Below are positions 56,101 through 64,000 of a DNA stretch of 64,000 bases, in pieces; within the stretch, counting starts at the first letter, position 1; every line of letters begins with the position of its first letter. This DNA comes from Stagonosporopsis chrysanthemi (Eukaryota; Ascomycota; Dothideomycetes; Pleosporales; Didymellaceae). The position numbers and the translations under genes were made by a program. The notes below the pieces were generated by a model. The model was not told where the DNA came from and searched no databases. It worked only from the letters and a program-made list of their open reading frames with translations. The stretch spans positions 62,001 to 126,000 of the forward strand of contig JAFISE010000076.1 of NCBI GenBank assembly GCA_022560025.1, read 5' to 3'.

Positions 56101-56718
56101 CATGCGAGGCGTCCGCTGGTCGGCGCAGATCGGACGGCGACACAATACCAAACTCGTCGCGTTCATAGTGTGTCGTCCTTATGACTGGCTGCGCAAAAGT
56201 GGACCTTTGTTCAACTGATGGTTGCTCTGCTGTTTGGCTTTTCTCATCCGATCTGGCACCATATCTTCGTCCTAATCGCTGTCAGCACCTATGCAAGTCA
56301 ATGTCTATGAACTGAGCCTACCACTAATATTCTTATCTTCGCTCTTGCTCTGAGCGGATAGCTCCTGAGAGTTCATTTCCTGCAACATCCACTTTGGAAA
56401 TGTCTTGTATACCCATTCCCAGTCAGTGAGTCCTTTGCCTCTCAACATATCCTCACTGGCCCCGAATAAGCCCTTGTAGGGATGCTCCTGCAACAGCTTC
56501 CTCCATCTCCTGTAACGTCTCAGTTGTGCCCATTCCTGGTCTGTCATCCCATCTGGACGCCCTGTACTGTCATGGTCCTGATGTTGTGCGGGGTTTGATG
56601 GCGAGCGCGAGAAGCATCTTGTGCGCAACGCAGCTTCGTGGTCTCGGAGAACGTGCTGGGCATGACGGTGGGCGGGCGATCGAGCCCAGAGGGAAGGGTC
56701 GCGTCGCCACCACGCCAT
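53177..56718 (-). CDS. Large Ser/Thr-rich protein with C-terminal membrane anchor, probably mitochondrial
   Basis: Two exons (56718-56322, 56271-53177) give 1163 residues. The N-terminus (MAWWRRDPSLWARSPAHRHAQHVLRDHEAALRTR) is Arg/His-rich without acids at first, like a mitochondrial presequence. Conserved-looking blocks are MTDQEWAQLRRYRRWRKLLQEHPYKGLFGASEDMLRGKGLTDWEWVYKTFP near the start, a helical region (RIRRWIEGGGTSLAKHF, then LRAIRERRLRNTYERTEKQFESACQSLRDLETEM) in the middle, and a folded C-terminal part (LPTHYTILVHDPQTDTLSITTSTS, RGFETIGAQPPTG). The last 23 residues (KTAIWASAVCYIVGVTAELLR) form one membrane span. Fungal homologues are annotated only as serine-threonine-rich proteins. 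Most of the length is disordered. Confidence 0.82.
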
Positions 56719-57475
56719 CTAGAGTCGTGAGGGCTGTCGAGGAGTTGATAGGGCTAGGGACTTGTCTATACGAATCTTTGTCAGCGTACATGATAACAAT
56801 CCTGAGAAAATTTAATTATTGTACCAGAGATTCTGGATTCGTTCCAAGGCTCATGCAGTAAGAGGCACTCCGGAGTTGCCTAATCCTCCTATATGGCTCT
56901 CCCAACGCGTGATAAGGGAGGTGATCACTAAGGTGTCGCTGGACGATGAAGCAGTGCGCTTCGAGCAAGCCTATCGTACCATGGAGTAAATATGTACCGG
57001 CAACGAGGCAGCACGACAAGAGCGAGACACCGCGATTCATAACTGCGTTGCGCCATTCACCCCCGCGCATGAGCTCCAGCCTATCATCCCATGCGGGGCA
57101 TATCAGCTGCCGCTTGCCCGCGGCGTTCACGTCACGACTACTTTGACCTCTCTGACAAACATCCTCACCAAAATCCCGCCCGACAGCAATGGCTGTATCG
57201 TCCTTTGTGATGTTCCAGTGTTGCCCTCACCGTACAAACGTGTTACATCTCGTCGCAGGTCGGCTGCGAACCTCGGCGACAATGATAAGGCGATAAGGCA
57301 ACCACGCTAGTCTCTTTGTGAACCCTTGAGGAACACCACTCCGCAAGCATCTCCTAAGCAAGTACAACAGATTTCAGTTTCTCGATGTCGATGGCAACAT
57401 CAGCTACAACGGGTTGAATTGGCAGCCTTTGGTCGCGGGTTGTTTATAATAACTAACATATCCTTGTCGGCTTCA
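56719..57475. other. Intergenic region, nothing recognised
   Basis: 757 bp between the large Ser/Thr-rich protein gene and the 3' end of the dehydratase gene. No repeats or protein-like ORFs. Confidence 0.45.
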
Positions 57476-58579
57476 CTAATTGATAGTATGCAGTGCATTA
57501 AGCATCCCCGTATCACCATGACACCCAACGTACTCGAAGAATTGCTGATCTTCCTTCAGAACATAGATCTCGTGAAACAATCGAAGACTCAACACATTAT
57601 TCAACTTCTTCGCGTACATCAGAAAGCCTCCGAAGATGTCGATATGCGTCTGGTGGCTCTTGCTCCAATACTCCAATGAGCTCAAATCATCGAAGAAGCC
57701 CAACCCGTACGTCCTCTCAAGGTTCGCTTCGTAAGTCGACGAATCGATGACATCCCAGAGATTGTTAGCGTAACATCCGATGCTCTGCCCTTCGTCTCTC
57801 AAGAAGGTCATGCCCTTGAGCAAGACAGGGTGCATCGTCTCGAGGTACAACTTTCGCTCGGCAGGAAGCGTGGCAGACCAATCCTGTCCGGATCGGATGA
57901 TGCACAGGTTTTTCTTCCCGAGCACTCTGACTCTTTGGCTGCTCGCACGTGTGCCATTAAGAGTCGCACTGGCGCCGTCCGAAGACGAAGCATTCCATTT
58001 CTCTCCCTTCAGGTGATCGTCTTGCGCTGCAGCGAACCTGTCACGCATGCTGCCCCAGTAGGCGTGCTGTTCCAACTCCCCGCTAATATTCTCGCGCATG
58101 TTGGCTGCGCCTTCCGGAACTTCGTTGTTGGAAAAGACTGTTTCGAATCGGTCGACGCTCGGAACAAGAACTTCTTGGTACCAGCCGTGGCCATCTGTCT
58201 CACGGTCACTGCTCTGCCACCAAGCTTCGAACCCGGACTCCGATTTCCAGGATTCGAAAGTAGAGTAAGAGGGCCAGTATGCGACGATAGCGATGTTAAA
58301 GGCTCCACGTTTGTCGGTCACTGACGTAGTTTCCCATAAGGAGGGAACAGTGGCTGGGGCTGAATTAGCCACAAAAAATTTGAGCTTTTCAATTCCCACT
58401 GGATTGAATGAGTCTCTTGAAGAGTATTGGGCGCCGAAAATTGCCATAACAAGGTTTGACATGGATATTGGAAAGCGAGCGCAGTAGCCAGGGAATGGAG
58501 GTTGGTAGTTAGGGGGCTTGCTCGATGGACATGTTCGTGGTCTCTGCAAATGTGGTGGAATTGCTGATTCGAGTGCCAT
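57476..58579 (-). CDS. Haem-containing aldoxime dehydratase (phenylacetaldoxime dehydratase-like)
   Basis: Intronless, 367 residues from the ATG of MALESAIPPHLQRPRTCP; an earlier in-frame stretch has no ATG. Aldoxime dehydratases convert aldoximes to nitriles using ferrous haem. Family landmarks include PPFPGYCARFP.....VMAIFGAQY, 'W.SYSTFESWKSESGFEAWW', ELEQHAYWGSMRDR, MHPVLLKGMTFLRDEGQSIGCYANNLW, and the C-terminal LSSLEYWSKSHQTHIDIFGGF, where SHxTH supplies the probable haem-ligand histidine. The usual length is about 350-370 residues. No nitrilase is visible within the window, so the fate of the nitrile is unknown. Assignment to the family is firm; the substrate is inferred. Confidence 0.92.
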   Translation of the reverse strand: MALESAIPPHLQRPRTCPSSKPPNYQPPFPGYCARFPISMSNLVMAIFGAQYSSRDSFNPVGIEKLKFFVANSAPATVPSLWETTSVTDKRGAFNIAIVAYWPSYSTFESWKSESGFEAWWQSSDRETDGHGWYQEVLVPSVDRFETVFSNNEVPEGAANMRENISGELEQHAYWGSMRDRFAAAQDDHLKGEKWNASSSDGASATLNGTRASSQRVRVLGKKNLCIIRSGQDWSATLPAERKLYLETMHPVLLKGMTFLRDEGQSIGCYANNLWDVIDSSTYEANLERTYGLGFFDDLSSLEYWSKSHQTHIDIFGGFLMYAKKLNNVLSLRLFHEIYVLKEDQQFFEYVGCHGDTGMLNALHTIN

Positions 58580-59064
58580 TCTGCTCAATTGTAAATTGGA
58601 ATAGGTGTGGTATCGTATGAAAGTCAGCAATGCAAGCACGGCACAGCGGGAAGAGTTCTAGGTTATGTAGTAAGGAACAGCGATTTATTGGGGCTTGATC
58701 TTGCACTGACTGACCCGGCAGATTGCACACGTCAGTCACACTGCCAAGGAAGGACTGGGGAAGACGCCCTTTCGATGATGGTGTGCGGAAAGGGCTGGCA
58801 AAAAGGAGGAGAGCAGCGGGACTGCGGAGGCATTCCGCAGATGTTGCTTTCCGTTTTGGGTATCAGCATCAACGCTAGCGCCTCATCATTGTTAGTACAA
58901 CGCCTGTGATGCTATCAAATTGACAAATGCCTAGAGTGAGCGTCACACAAGCAAATGAAAGCACGGGTTTTTGACCACTCAGTCCGTTGAAAGTTTATCA
59001 TTTCCAGCATGAATATTTACAAGAAGGTAAGCCTGTGTTCACCGATGCGCATGGAAGGATGCGC
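58580..59064. other. Intergenic region between dehydratase and pectinesterase genes
   Basis: 485 bp holding the dehydratase promoter and the pectinesterase 3' end. Nothing else seen. Confidence 0.5.
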
Positions 59065-60196
59065 TTAAGAGAGGTAGGTAGTATCAACCCAGTCCTTGTA
59101 GGAGCTGCCGAGAACAGTGGAGATACTGACAGCCGAAGACAACTTCTTAGCAAAGCTGGCCCTGGTTCCGCTCGCACCGGCTCCAGTGTTGCCAACCTCC
59201 GCAAAAGTGACCTTGTCAGTGCGAGGATCACTGCTGCCCCACTGTACCCAGCCCTCGGAGTTGATAACGTTGGACAAAGCTGTGTTCTGGAAGACGACGC
59301 GAGCATAGTTCCTCCAGGGGCGGCCAAGATAGTACGCACCCGCCTTAACGGTATTGCCGGAAGCCGCGGAGACCTTGGACTTGTTGATGACATAGTATGA
59401 TGGGTTGGAGTCCGAATCACGGCCGTTGGCGGTAATGTAGCCCTTAGAAGCAGCAAGAACACGAATATCGACCCCATCGAACCATGCGGTGGCCTTCTGA
59501 CCGAAGATGAAGTCAGTTGCACCTGTTCAGTCTCTCAGTCAGTTTCGTCCCAAGACGGATATACAAAAGCTATAAGCCGGACAACATACCCTCAATGTAT
59601 GACTTGGCGTACACCTGGTTGCCCGTCTGGGCCAGGATAGTGTCCTGGTAGCCCTTGAACTGGCAGCCATAGTAGCCTTGCTTGTCGGCGTTGGCACTAA
59701 GGGCGAGAGCTTGGGAGCCCTGACCACGAGTGTTGACAAGGTTGATGTTGTACACCTTCAAGTTGGGAGTCCAAGCTCTCAGAGTGGCGGTGAGGTCGTT
59801 ATTGGCAGAGTCATCTTGGCTCTTTCCTTGAGTAATGGTAACGACGTTCCCCTCGAAGGATTCCGGATTGGCCGTTTCGCCCAGCAGTTCGAGGGAACCC
59901 TTGAGAACTGGGATATAAACTTGCTCCTTGTAGGTACCTATCATGCAAACTTTAGCCCAACAACTGCAAGATCGAAAGCATAAGCTCCTACCCTTATAGA
60001 TGAAGATGCACTGAGCAGAAGTGCTGGAGGTGCTGAGCTTAGCCACAGCAGCAGAGACAGTCTTGTATGTCCCTGAACCGCCAACAGTCAGGCAGCCGGC
60101 CGGCGGAGAGGTGCGTCCAGCACGGGCGGTCAGTGAAGTGGGGGCAGCGGCAGCAGCAGCAGCAAGTGATAAAACCAGGGCAAATAGGTGAAGCAT
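59065..60196 (-). CDS. Secreted pectin methylesterase (CE8)
   Basis: Three exons (60196-59992, 59937-59590, 59522-59065) give 336 residues. The signal peptide is MLHLFALVLSLAAAAAAAPT. The enzyme removes methyl esters from plant-wall pectin, opening it to lyases and polygalacturonases. The right-handed beta-helix core carries all catalytic landmarks: Gln144 (RGQGSQALAL), Gln166-Asp167 (GYQDTIL), Asp188 (GATDFIFGQ) and Arg252/Trp254 (YYLGRPWRNYARVVF). The splice at intron 2 (59523-59589) joins KSYIEG to ATDFIFG exactly as in the family. It is evidence for life on plant material. It is divergent from the Gln-rich protein gene across 666 bp. Confidence 0.95.
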
Positions 60197-60862
60197 TTTG
60201 AGAAAAGAATGGAAGGCTGATTGAAACGAATGAAGATGCGTATAACTCAGGCGGCGCTCATCGTATATAAACAACAGCTACTATATCCGCGTTCGGTATT
60301 ACAGCTGCATTGATGTGGATACATTATTTTGCACCAAATACCATGAAACCATATTTTGTGGCTGCTGCGTAAACAAGTCCCCGCTCTACAGACCGTCACA
60401 AGGCCGCCGGTTACGTTCCCCAGACTGCTGGCCATGCTTAAAGGGAGGATACTAGAGACCGCTTCGGTACCCGGTTGGTGGAATCCATTGTCGGTCCGTG
60501 CGGCGGCTTCGCTTTGATTAAGGCGTGTTACAGGAAACAAATGAAGGACGGTCGAATTCTCTCCGAGATTTGCCAAGACTGGGGTGCTGATCCGCTTGAT
60601 TATTTGAGGAGACGCGTGTTCAACTGCCGAAGCTAATTTGCTGTGGAATGGAGAAGGAGGTGTCTGAACCCAGAGGTCCTCGCGTTGAGTTGGGCCTGAG
60701 TTTGAGATGTAGGTCACGTGCTGCCTGGCGCAAAGATGGCGGAGTGAGAGGCGTGCTAGCGGCTGCACCGAGGAATAAGCAGCCGTCCAACCCTCGGAAC
60801 CTTGCTTACCACAACATATCCATATTTATTATTAGCACCATCATTCTTTGTTTCATGCAACA
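60197..60862. promoter_or_regulatory. Divergent promoter region of pectinesterase and Gln-rich protein genes
   Basis: 666 bp. A TATATAA at 60264-60270 lies 68 bp upstream of the pectinesterase ATG and is a plausible core promoter for that minus-strand gene. Upstream of the plus-strand ATG there is an AT-rich stretch (CATATTTATTATTAGCACCATC). Confidence 0.45.
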
Positions 60863-61957
60863 ATGGGTCCACAGAATGGCCAGAGTAGAGACAACGCGCG
60901 CGTCGAGGCGATCGACTTAACTATGTCATCTCCGGAACCAGAATCAACAGCTCAGCACCCACCGCATAGTCACACGCAACAACAGCAACGTGTAGGGACC
61001 ATGAAAGAAGAACAGCGAAGCTCGTATAGAAGTTTGCACAGCAGTAGCGACGATGCACAACGTCATGAGCTCACCCACAGCGGAAACTCTTCGCAGCAGC
61101 AACAACAGCAGCGCCGAGTTGATCCAAAGCATGTCAAGCAAATGATAGACACCAGCGACCATCGCACTCTTCGAAATGTCATCCTGCAACTGTGTAAAAC
61201 ATCACCCGCGCTGTGTGGCGCGCTTGTGCGGGGCCTTGCACCTCACTCACCGTGGGCACAGGCGTTGTTTAGCCGCCAACAGGCTCAATCGCAGACACGG
61301 ACCAAGAGTACAGTCAAGACTGAAACCAGAACCAACGAGCAAGACACTTACGAGCGTATGAGAAAGCGACTTGGACACGGTGGTGGTTCGCAAAGCGCAG
61401 CCTCAAGATTGCGCGCCGATGGCCTGTCTTCAGTACACGAAGGTCGTGATCATCTTCGTCTGCCACCCAGCTCACAAAAACCTCCGATTGTGAAGCGCGA
61501 ACACCGAGTTAGTCCTACCGACTCTGACGACAGCACCAATATCGTAGATTTCTCAGCAATTGAGCGAGACGCGCAAAAGCAGGAACTCGCTCGCCATACA
61601 GTAGCCTCTGGCAGCATTAGGCGGCACTCAATTGCACGCCAGAACACCGATCGCGTGGTAGCTCATGATAATCTGGCACATAGTAATGTGCTTGACCAAA
61701 AACAAAAGCTATGCTTGCAATGCGGCGAGCTCTTCGAAGATGGCAACGGAAGGTGCTACTTTCATCCTGGCCTTGAAGGCCCTGCTAGGCCAGGCGACGT
61801 TCCTCAGTTCATTTGCTGTAATAGATTCGTGGGCGAGCCAGGTTGTAAAATTGGGCGACACACGAGTGAAAGGCCTGGCTCTCTGACGAACACCAAACGT
61901 TTGTCGCCGTCACCTCAGAGCGGTACACAATGGTCCAAGAAGCCTAGATTTATGTAA
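60863..61957 (+). CDS. Gln/Ser-rich protein with C-terminal Cys/His cluster
   Basis: Intronless, 364 residues. The N-terminus contains VEAIDLTMSSPEPES, a hydrophobic core flanked by Ser-Pro and acids that resembles a SUMO-interacting motif. A Gln tract follows (six CAG/CAA codons at 61094-61111), then a helical segment (HVKQMIDTSDHRTLRNVILQLCKTSPALCGALVRGL). The C-terminal module has paired metal-ligand-like residues: LCLQCGELF, GRCYFHPG, FICCNRFVGEPGCKIGRH. The spacing (CxxC, C.xxH, CC, C...H) suggests a zinc-binding fold seen in fungal hypothetical proteins. The basic tail (KKPRFM) and NLS-like KRLSPSP suggest a nuclear protein. Function unknown. Confidence 0.72.
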   Translation: MGPQNGQSRDNARVEAIDLTMSSPEPESTAQHPPHSHTQQQQRVGTMKEEQRSSYRSLHSSSDDAQRHELTHSGNSSQQQQQQRRVDPKHVKQMIDTSDHRTLRNVILQLCKTSPALCGALVRGLAPHSPWAQALFSRQQAQSQTRTKSTVKTETRTNEQDTYERMRKRLGHGGGSQSAASRLRADGLSSVHEGRDHLRLPPSSQKPPIVKREHRVSPTDSDDSTNIVDFSAIERDAQKQELARHTVASGSIRRHSIARQNTDRVVAHDNLAHSNVLDQKQKLCLQCGELFEDGNGRCYFHPGLEGPARPGDVPQFICCNRFVGEPGCKIGRHTSERPGSLTNTKRLSPSPQSGTQWSKKPRFM

Positions 61958-62502
61958 CCTGGATCTGTGCAACCTTGCAGAAGGCGAGTCTGCAGCCCAG
62001 CACCCTACCTTGGCAACGCTCTCGCATATCATGCAAGGGCACACGCTTTACCAGCGACCGCAACTCTGCCTCTCTACGCGCAAGACCAACAGATTACTGC
62101 GATGGGTCATCGAATCCTGACACGAGGGCAAATTCGTGATGAGGTGCCGCCTGGAACGCCTCTCAATCGATGTTGTGACGCCATGGACAACAGATGAGAT
62201 CGCACAAACTGCTCATCGACCTCAACTTGCCTTCACACAGCGAGGTAGACCAAGCCAGGGATTTAGACGATCTTCCTTGGACAGGTCTTGATCACACCAT
62301 TTCGCCTTGATTTGTGCCTGGGGCTTGTATGGTCGCTCTTAACCATACTGCTTGCTACCCCCCATCATCGCTACCTTTGGCTCATCACTTGCGGTAGTCT
62401 CCAACTTGAGACTACCTTTAGGCCTCCTCGCTCACGGGAGTTGATGAACATCCCTACATCCTCTCTGCTGTTCGAGCCCTGCAGAATACCTGCCTCGGTC
62501 GT
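61958..62502. other. Intergenic region, nothing recognised
   Basis: 545 bp between two plus-strand genes; contains the terminator side of the Cys/His protein gene and the promoter of the secreted protein. No TATA box close to the ATG. Confidence 0.45.
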
Positions 62503-63219
62503 ATGATGATAACATTCTCTTTTGCCAACATGTTACTTCTTCTTGCCATAGCTCTTGCCGTAGCTGCCGCTCCTCCCACGAATTTTCAAGATCGGATCTT
62601 GAGAGACACTGAACTGTACATGCTTCGAGCAAACTGGTTCGTTTGCCATACAATTGCCTTACATCTTACACTAATCATGCCTTGTAGCACTCACGAACCC
62701 TGGCACGGACGCCACCTCGTCAGTCTCCCTACCAGCGGCCGGCTGGGACTTGAGAACTTCACCGTAGCGCCTGAGACACAGCCACTGAAATTCCTCCCTA
62801 TCCGTATTCGCAATGACGAAAACAAATATGCTCTACGCGGAGATGGTGTTGGCGACGATCTCTCCAGAGCCCCTTACCTTGCAGCACTCACCAACAACGC
62901 CACTCGCACAGTCAGCATGGAGATCGTCTACCTTCCCACTCCTCTACGCGAATTCTTTGAGACGCAGACGGATGCCTGCCCCAAGGGCTACGATTGTTCT
63001 GCAGACCAGTGGATGTTTGCCGATAGTGGTCTAGGAGAGAGTGGAGTGCATCACAATTTCGAATTCGGAGGCTTCAAGGGGCGGTGGAATCCCTTCAAAG
63101 ATGCAGGAACAGAAGGATGGCATGTATACTGGAAGGGCAATGCCGGTATGCATTATCCTGTGCAATTCGACCTTGTTCCTGTGGTCCGAAACGATGGCCG
63201 GGACAAATCAAATACGTAG
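62503..63219 (+). CDS. Small secreted protein with few cysteines (effector-like)
   Basis: Two exons (62503-62636, 62688-63219) give 221 residues. The N-terminus MMITFSFANMLLLLAIALAVAAAPP is a signal peptide with cleavage near AAA. The splice creates RANC-THEPWHGRHLVSL; the intron is 51 nt, in frame and without a stop, so unspliced mRNA would encode 17 extra hydrophobic residues in place. The mature protein has cysteines in NCTHEPW, DACPKG and DCSADQ, one N-glycosylation sequon at NNATR, and strand-like repeats (KFLPIRIRNDENKYALRG, GVHHNFEFGGFKGRWNPF, HYPVQFDLVPVVRN). No known domain is recognised. Secretion and size fit a candidate effector or cell-wall protein. Confidence 0.72.
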   Translation: MMITFSFANMLLLLAIALAVAAAPPTNFQDRILRDTELYMLRANWFVCHTIALHLTLIMPCSTHEPWHGRHLVSLPTSGRLGLENFTVAPETQPLKFLPIRIRNDENKYALRGDGVGDDLSRAPYLAALTNNATRTVSMEIVYLPTPLREFFETQTDACPKGYDCSADQWMFADSGLGESGVHHNFEFGGFKGRWNPFKDAGTEGWHVYWKGNAGMHYPVQFDLVPVVRNDGRDKSNT

Positions 63220-63944
63220 AGAAGGACGCAATGTCTTGAGACAGACATGAAGTTCCCTTGCCCCAACTTCTATCAAAACAAGCGTGTGTCCGAGGATGTA
63301 GTTATCGACTTACATGCGTTAGCCTGAGATAGTGGAACTGAGTGGATATCATGAATCGGAAGGTGCTGTCGTTGCCTGTCCAAGGAACATGTCTGCCGGT
63401 GAAGAGGGGTCACTCCACGCTTACCGTAGAACCGGTCAACTACAAAAGGCCAATGAGCGTTAGAAAGCACAATTCCATCACAGGCTCGACTTGGCACCAC
63501 GACATGTGGTACATCGCTGCCCCGAGATCAGAGACCCCTCGGGAACAGATGCATTCAAAGGCAGGAGTCATTGCAGATCCTGACCGTAAGAAATCGTGTG
63601 CAATATCAATATAGATTGTTTCGCGTTGAGTTTAAACCCGGTCGGCTCCCTGCTGACCGCGTGGTTTCAGACCCGGCAATGATCGCCGCTAAGGCGTTCG
63701 CTATTGGCGGAGGATTAAGCACAAAACATACTTGTGGTGCGCAGCTATTTCGAAATGAAAGGACGAGTACGATCGATGCTCTTTCCACTTCGAGTCGACA
63801 TTTCTACCTGATGTGGAAATAGCCCGAGCCGTGCCGAAACGTGTGGGAACGCCACCAACCTCCTCTCATGTGTTGACGTCTAGGGTACAATAGGGATCGC
63901 AAACCCGGCTGAAGAAATCAGTCTTTACATCTTGAATTCTCAAC
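63220..63944. other. Intergenic region before the right-edge gene
   Basis: 725 bp, no supportable gene. TACAATAGGG and an A-rich leader precede the last ATG. Confidence 0.45.
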
Positions 63945-64000
63945 ATGCATTTGCTTCCTTACCTCCCACTGCTGGCTAGTACAGTATCCGCTCTCGCCTT
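63945..64000 (+). CDS. Start of a secreted-protein gene, cut by the window edge
   Basis: The last 56 bases encode MHLLPYLPLLASTVSALA, an apparently complete signal peptide in a good start context (CTCAACATGC). The rest lies outside the window, so no function can be given. Together with the gene before it, it makes two secreted-protein starts in tandem. Confidence 0.5.
   Translation, partial: MHLLPYLPLLASTVSALA

Overview
The window is nuclear DNA of a filamentous ascomycete. Genes carry many short (about 40-90 nt) GT-AG introns, intergenic spacers are short, and gene families are typically fungal: augmin subunit 6, an LRNRIYEYA-motif (2EXR/F-box-like) protein, DUF1772, haem-containing aldoxime dehydratase, an LCCL membrane protein and a fungal pectin methylesterase. 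A plant-associated member of the Dothideomycetes is my best guess, inferred from the family mix and the pectinase, not from a marker gene. I spliced the gene models by hand from codon phase and splice sites.

Layout. 0-13 kb is a dense housekeeping block: a gene cut by the left edge, condensin SMC2, a 2EXR-like protein, an LCCL membrane protein, an FHIT-type HIT hydrolase, a STEEP1-like protein and the Cdc4-type myosin light chain. 13.9-17.2 kb is one large intronless gene for a divergent Ulp1/C48-type cysteine protease; it has a long insert in the catalytic domain and a duplicated C-terminal module, and is the most unusual gene here. 17.6-28.6 kb is accessory: a GPI-anchored surface protein, a DUF1772 membrane protein, an NmrA-like protein, a two-exon orphan, and a divergent FAD-monooxygenase/P450 pair. 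29.3-30.1 kb is cyclophilin A. 30.1-41.6 kb is gene-poor, holding one uncharacterised 454-residue protein and a broken-looking dsRNA-binding-domain gene.

41.6-56.7 kb is dense again: an NTF2/SnoaL-like protein, an HD-domain 5'-deoxynucleotidase, HAUS6, a GNAT acetyltransferase, a gene interrupted by an in-frame TAG, eIF3g, an R3H-associated protein and a large Ser/Thr-rich protein with a C-terminal membrane anchor. 56.7-64 kb is accessory and partly secreted: a haem-containing aldoxime dehydratase, a pectin methylesterase, a Gln/Ser-rich Cys/His protein, a small secreted Cys-containing protein and the start of another signal-peptide gene cut by the right edge.

No rRNA, convincing tRNA, CRISPR array or intact transposon was seen. 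The best candidates for new biology are the Ulp1-like protease with its duplicated module, the TAG-interrupted gene at 47.8-49.3 kb, and the broken dsRBD gene at 36.0-36.4 kb.
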